A stretch of 64,000 bases of DNA from the NCBI GenBank assembly GCA_004295565.1, contig AP019416.1:4526001-4590000 (forward strand). Direction: 5' to 3'. Below are positions 60,802 through 64,000 of the stretch, piece by piece. A program made the translations under genes and the position numbers. Within the stretch, counting starts at the first letter, position 1. Each line of letters starts with the position of its first letter. The notes under the pieces are model-generated. The model did not search any database. It saw nothing but the letters and a program-made list of their open reading frames with translations, and was not told the DNA's origin. The stretch comes from Vreelandella olivaria (GTDB taxonomy: Bacteria; Pseudomonadota; Gammaproteobacteria; Pseudomonadales; Halomonadaceae).

Positions 60802-61728
60802 ATGGTTCGAAACCACCCATTTGTTAGCGCTGTCTTGCTCTTGCTCCCTCGGTTGGCTCACTTTGCTTGGCGCGTATTACGCAATTTCCTGAAAAATCAC
60901 GGCGTCCTGCTGGCCGGTGGGGTGGGCTACAACATATTGCTCTCCATTGTACCGCTTTTCGCCGTGCTCGTTGTGCTGTTAACCCAGGTGGTGGATCAGC
61001 AGCATCTGCTCAATGTGCTGGCCGTACAGGCACGCCATATGGCGCCTGCCCATGCAGAGGTGTTGCTGGAGGCCGTTCGCAGCCTGCTGGACTCACGCGA
61101 CGTGATCGGCATTCTGAGCTTTCCCATTCTACTGCTGTTCAGCTCATTCGCTTTCCGTATGCTGGAAGACGCCCTGGCGATTATTTTCCATGCGCCGGAC
61201 AGCCCGCATATCAAGCGCAGCGTTTGGGTATCGGTGATGTTGCCCTACGCCTTTATGGTGGTACTGGGGGCGGCGCTGATGGTGCTCACCCTGGTGGTGA
61301 CCCTGGCCAGTTCGCTGAATGCGCTGGTCATGGCCATTTTCGATCGAGAACTGCCATTGGCGGGGCTGTCAGAACCAGTGCTTAACCTAGCCAGCTTCAT
61401 CGGCGTTTTTCTACTCTTCAGCGCTATCTACAAAGTGCTGCCGGTAGTGCGTATCGCGTTACGCCGGGCAATCGTAGGGGGATTTGTGGCAGCCCTGCTG
61501 TGGGAGGGAGTTCGGCTGTTGCTGGTCTACTATTTCGCTAATCTCTCGTTCGTGAACGCTGTCTACGGTTCGTTGGCAGCGCTGGTGGTGGTATTGATTA
61601 GCCTGGAAGTGGGCGCCATCATTTTACTGCTGGGCGCCCAGGTGATTGCCGAACTGGAACGCAATACCCGCCTTGGATTGCCCTGGTACGTCGATCCCAG
61701 TCGCCAGCCGATTACGCGTGTCGAGTGA
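60802..61728 (+). CDS. YihY/virulence factor BrkB family inner-membrane protein
   Basis: An intact 308-residue membrane protein with six predicted helices. It begins FAWRVLRNFLKNHGVLLAGGVGYNILLSIVPLFAVLVVLLTQVVDQ, the typical YihY N-terminus, and includes FSSFAFRMLEDALAIIF, AIYKVLPVVRIALRRAIVGGFVAALLWEGVRLLLVYYFANLSFVNAVYGSLAALVVVLISLEVGAIILLLGAQV. It is often mislabelled ribonuclease BN; the family function is unclear. ATG follows AAAGGAGAG. It converges on a ureG remnant. Confidence 0.92.
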   Translation: MVRNHPFVSAVLLLLPRLAHFAWRVLRNFLKNHGVLLAGGVGYNILLSIVPLFAVLVVLLTQVVDQQHLLNVLAVQARHMAPAHAEVLLEAVRSLLDSRDVIGILSFPILLLFSSFAFRMLEDALAIIFHAPDSPHIKRSVWVSVMLPYAFMVVLGAALMVLTLVVTLASSLNALVMAIFDRELPLAGLSEPVLNLASFIGVFLLFSAIYKVLPVVRIALRRAIVGGFVAALLWEGVRLLLVYYFANLSFVNAVYGSLAALVVVLISLEVGAIILLLGAQVIAELERNTRLGLPWYVDPSRQPITRVE

Positions 61729-61730
61729 CG

Positions 61731-61877
61731 TTAGCTAGCGGTCGCTTCGGCCTGAGGGCGCCGCTCATCCAGCATCCCTTTATCGAGAATAAAGCGGATG
61801 ATCTCCTCTAGCCCTACGCCGTCATAGAGATTGGTAAACACAAAGGGCCGCTCGCCGCGCATCTGAGTCCGGTCGCG
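61731..61877 (-). pseudogene. ureG: C-terminal remnant of urease accessory protein UreG
   Basis: Directly after the stop of the deacetylase-family gene and in its own frame, the minus strand reads RDRTQMRGERPFVFTNLYDGVGLEEIIRFILDKGML, then ERRPQAEATAS and a stop at 61731. This matches the last 40 or so residues of UreG (MRGxRPFVFTNL and GLxxxIxFIxxxGML). The GTPase part (about 155 residues) is absent upstream, where the deacetylase gene ends. It looks like a scar of a deletion or insertion that removed a urease cluster. Confidence 0.7.
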
Positions 61878-62988
61878 CTATTGCCGCCAACTGGCCGCCA
61901 AGACGTCCAAGCGCTCGCGCTGGAAGGCCTGCAGGTCTGCATTGGGTTGTTGCAGGCGCAGGAACTCGAGCATCGGATCCACCACATCGCTAGACACGCC
62001 GCTGAGCTCCTCCACCACCGCATGACCGCAGAAGGGAACGTAGGCCTCGGAGTAGCCGCCCTCGTGAACCATCACCAGGCGCCCGCCGCAGAGTCGCTCA
62101 GCGGCCTGGCGCAGCGTGTGGGTCATCTCCCGATAGGACTCGCTGGTCAGTAGCATCCGCGCCAGGGGGTCGAAGCCATTGGCGTCGAAGCCGCAGGCGA
62201 CGATGATCAGCTCCGGGGCGAAGCGCTCCAGTGCCGGTATCACGAGGCGCTGCATGGCGTGCAGGTAGGCGTCCTCGCCGCCACCGGGCAGCAGCGGGAT
62301 ATTGAGGTTGTAGCCGAGGCCCGTGCCGCTGCCGCGATCCTCGGCCCCGCTGTAGCCCGGTGGGAAGCAGCCCTCCTGGTGCAGCGAGATCGTCAACACA
62401 TCGTCGCGCTCGTAGTAGATGTGCTGGGTGCCGTTGCCGTGGTGCACGTCCCAGTCGATCACCGCCACTCGCTTTAGCCCGAAGCGCGCCTTGGCAGCCT
62501 CGATGGCGATGGGAATATTGGCCAGCGTGCAGAAGCCCATGGCGCGATCCGGTAGGCAGTGGTGGCCCGGTGGGCGCGACAGCGAATAGGCGTTGTCGGC
62601 CTCGCCGCGCAGCACCGTGGCCACCGCCTCGATGGCAAGTCCGGCCGAGAGCCGGGCGATTTCATAGCTGCCCGGCCCGATGGGGCGTGGTCGCCCAGTT
62701 CGCCGCCGCCCGCATCGCTCAGTGTCTTGAAGCGTGCCAGGTACTCGGCGGGATGAATGCGCCGCAAATCCTCCTCGCTGGCCATGGGAGCCGTGCGAAG
62801 ATCCAGAGCCCGGCTCAGCCCCGAGACATCCATCAGGGACTTGAGGCGTCGCTTGGACTCCGGCGACTCGGCCAGCCCCCCGGCGGCGGGGGCTGCACCC
62901 AGCCGCCTACCGGCATGACCAGGGCGTGCTGTCCGGCGCTGTGCCACAGGCAGTGTTCATCGAAGAAGAAGGCGGTACGTCGGGTCAT
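61878..62988 (-). CDS. Histone deacetylase family amidohydrolase (acetylpolyamine/acuC-type; frameshifts)
   Basis: A zinc amidohydrolase of about 370 residues. The start at 62988 (MTRRTAFFFDEHCLWHSAGQHALVMPVGG) follows AAGGAGTG. Indels near 62875 and 62690 break the frame. Catalytic motifs are intact: RPPGHHCLPDRAMGFCTLANIPIA, the zinc-binding DWDVHHGNGTQHIYYERDDVLTISLHQEG, IIVACGFDANGFDPLARM and MVHEGGYSEAYVPFCG. Bacterial members deacetylate acetylpolyamines or other small amides. It is followed in frame by a ureG fragment and preceded by a phenol-MetA-type outer membrane protein gene. The substrate is unknown. Confidence 0.9.
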
Positions 62989-63085
62989 GGGTTCACTCCT
63001 TGGGAAGGGGCGGTTCGAGCGCCCCGCAATGTTGTCGAGACGCCTTCGGTAGCCGATGTCTCGAGAGTCATGGGGAATCTCCGGT

Positions 63086-63966
63086 TCACCACACACGGGC
63101 CAGGCGCAGCAGGGCCTGACTGCCGTGGAAGGCGTTGTCGGTATCGACGTTATGCGAGAGGGCCAGCATTACCTGATGGCGGGAGAGAATTGATGGCCTA
63201 GCTCTATGCCCAGTTGGGTATAGAGCTGGCGGTGTCGTCCAGCCCCGACCATCCAGCTGTAGCGCACCGCCTTCGGCATGGATCAAGCGCAGGGCGCCAT
63301 AGGTACTGTCCGTGAGGTCATAGGAGGCGAACGCCTGGAGGCGGTAGAGCGGATCCTGCTCAAGGGTCATGCCCAGGTAGTCGTCGTTGTCACCGTAGAG
63401 TTGGGCTTCGAGGTTGGCCTCCAGAACCCACTTCTCGCCTATACCGCGGGTGTAATTGAACACGAAGGTGGCCCCCAGCGGTTGGCGCCGGGAGAGGTGC
63501 CGGGGTGCTGGCCATCGTACTCGCCCACGGGGAGGGTCAGCATCGTCAACAAGCCGCTGGCGACGCGATCCTCGGGGCGGTCGACGAAGAACAGCGTGCC
63601 GCCCACCTGGGGATCCCCCAGACCACTCTGTCGTTCACGTTCGGCGGCACCGGGCAGGCGGGCATCCACCTCCACCAGAGGCAGGACGAACTGGGGCGTG
63701 CACAGGCGCCCGCAGATATCACTGAACCAAATCTGGCGATAGGCCAGGGCATTGACGTCGAGGCGGGCGTTGCCCTCGGGATCGGCTGCGCCGTGAAAGC
63801 GATTGGCTTGCTCGTTGCCCAGGTAGAGCACGCCTATCGAGGTGCCGGCCGGGGCAGAGAGGAAATCTCTGGCATTGAGATCGGCGGCCTGGGAAACAGT
63901 GGCGCTCAGTGCCAGAGCCGCAGACAGGCCGGTGATGAAGCGTCGTAGCATGAGAGATGTTGTCAT
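63086..63966 (-). CDS. Outer-membrane protein of the phenol MetA-pathway family (frameshifts)
   Basis: A signal peptide (RRFITGLSAALALSATVSQA) is followed by a beta-rich protein: LNARDFLSAPAGTSIGVLYLGNEQ, then LDVNALAYRQIWFSDICG and GLGDPQVGGTLFFVDRPEDRVASGLLTMLTLPVGEYDG. After an indel near 63475 it continues FNYTRGIGEKWVLEANLEAQLYGDNDDY and FASYDLTDSTYGALRLIHAEGG, and a further break near 63200 precedes the end. These are features of the Phenol_MetA_deg outer-membrane family, proposed to take up hydrophobic compounds. Restored length is about 293 residues. It is co-directional with the deacetylase gene, about 100 bp upstream. ATG at 63966 is used; 63951 is also possible. Confidence 0.78.
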
Positions 63967-64000
63967 TGTATAGCCTCTGGTTTGGTCAAAATGCAGGTAT

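Overview
The window looks like a chromosomal segment of a Halomonas-type gammaproteobacterium (Halomonadaceae). The reasons are the coding style, an MvaT-type nucleoid protein, an fdsGBA-fdhD-fdsD formate dehydrogenase operon, a CYP116B-type self-sufficient P450, and the density of TRAP and tripartite carboxylate transporters. The assignment is an inference from gene content. About half of the genes are split by single-base indels, most of them in short homopolymer runs, while conserved protein continues in the neighbouring frame. I read these as sequencing or assembly errors and annotate each as one gene. True decay is limited to a few fragments (36.6-37.1 kb, 61.7 kb, and the tRNA scar at 30.2 kb).

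0-11.4 kb is an aromatic catabolism block converging on homogentisate: an MBL-fold hydrolase end, a flavin hydroxylase with a small partner (MhaAB-like), homogentisate dioxygenase, fumarylacetoacetase, maleylacetoacetate isomerase, a fused indolepyruvate:ferredoxin oxidoreductase-type enzyme, two Lrp/AsnC regulators and 4-hydroxyphenylpyruvate dioxygenase. 11.8-16.7 kb carries a FeaR-like regulator, an aldehyde dehydrogenase and a periplasmic copper amine oxidase (aromatic amine to aldehyde to acid). 17.1-22.9 kb has a TRAP binding protein, a complete CYP116B fusion P450 (P450 + FMN/NAD reductase + 2Fe-2S), an IclR regulator and an MFS carrier. 23.0-29.5 kb has a PAS-GGDEF protein, tctABC with a GntR/UTRA regulator and a LigI-like amidohydrolase, and a small secreted unknown.

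29.6-40.2 kb starts with mvaT and then holds a segment bounded by a degenerate 3' tRNA-Arg fragment (30.22 kb) and an intact tRNA-Arg(CCG) at 40.11-40.19 kb. Inside are a catabolic cassette (FCD-GntR regulator with two matching operator-like sites, CaiB-type CoA-transferase, TRAP transporter, HMG-CoA-lyase-type enzyme), decayed transporter fragments, and one strikingly AT-rich gene of about 810 codons that I do not recognise. That gene has a Cys4 zinc ribbon and a C-terminal PD-(D/E)XK-like motif and is the best candidate for an undescribed system here, possibly defence.

40.3-51.2 kb contains an orphan TRAP binding protein, a LysR regulator, a GlcD-type FAD dehydrogenase, two complete TRAP operons, a GlxA-like AraC regulator and a long inverted repeat. 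51.3-58.5 kb is a ModE-like regulator divergent from the NAD-dependent formate dehydrogenase operon. 58.6-64 kb holds a chemoreceptor, a candidate structured RNA, a YihY-family membrane protein, a ureG remnant, a histone-deacetylase-family amidohydrolase and a phenol-MetA-type outer membrane protein.
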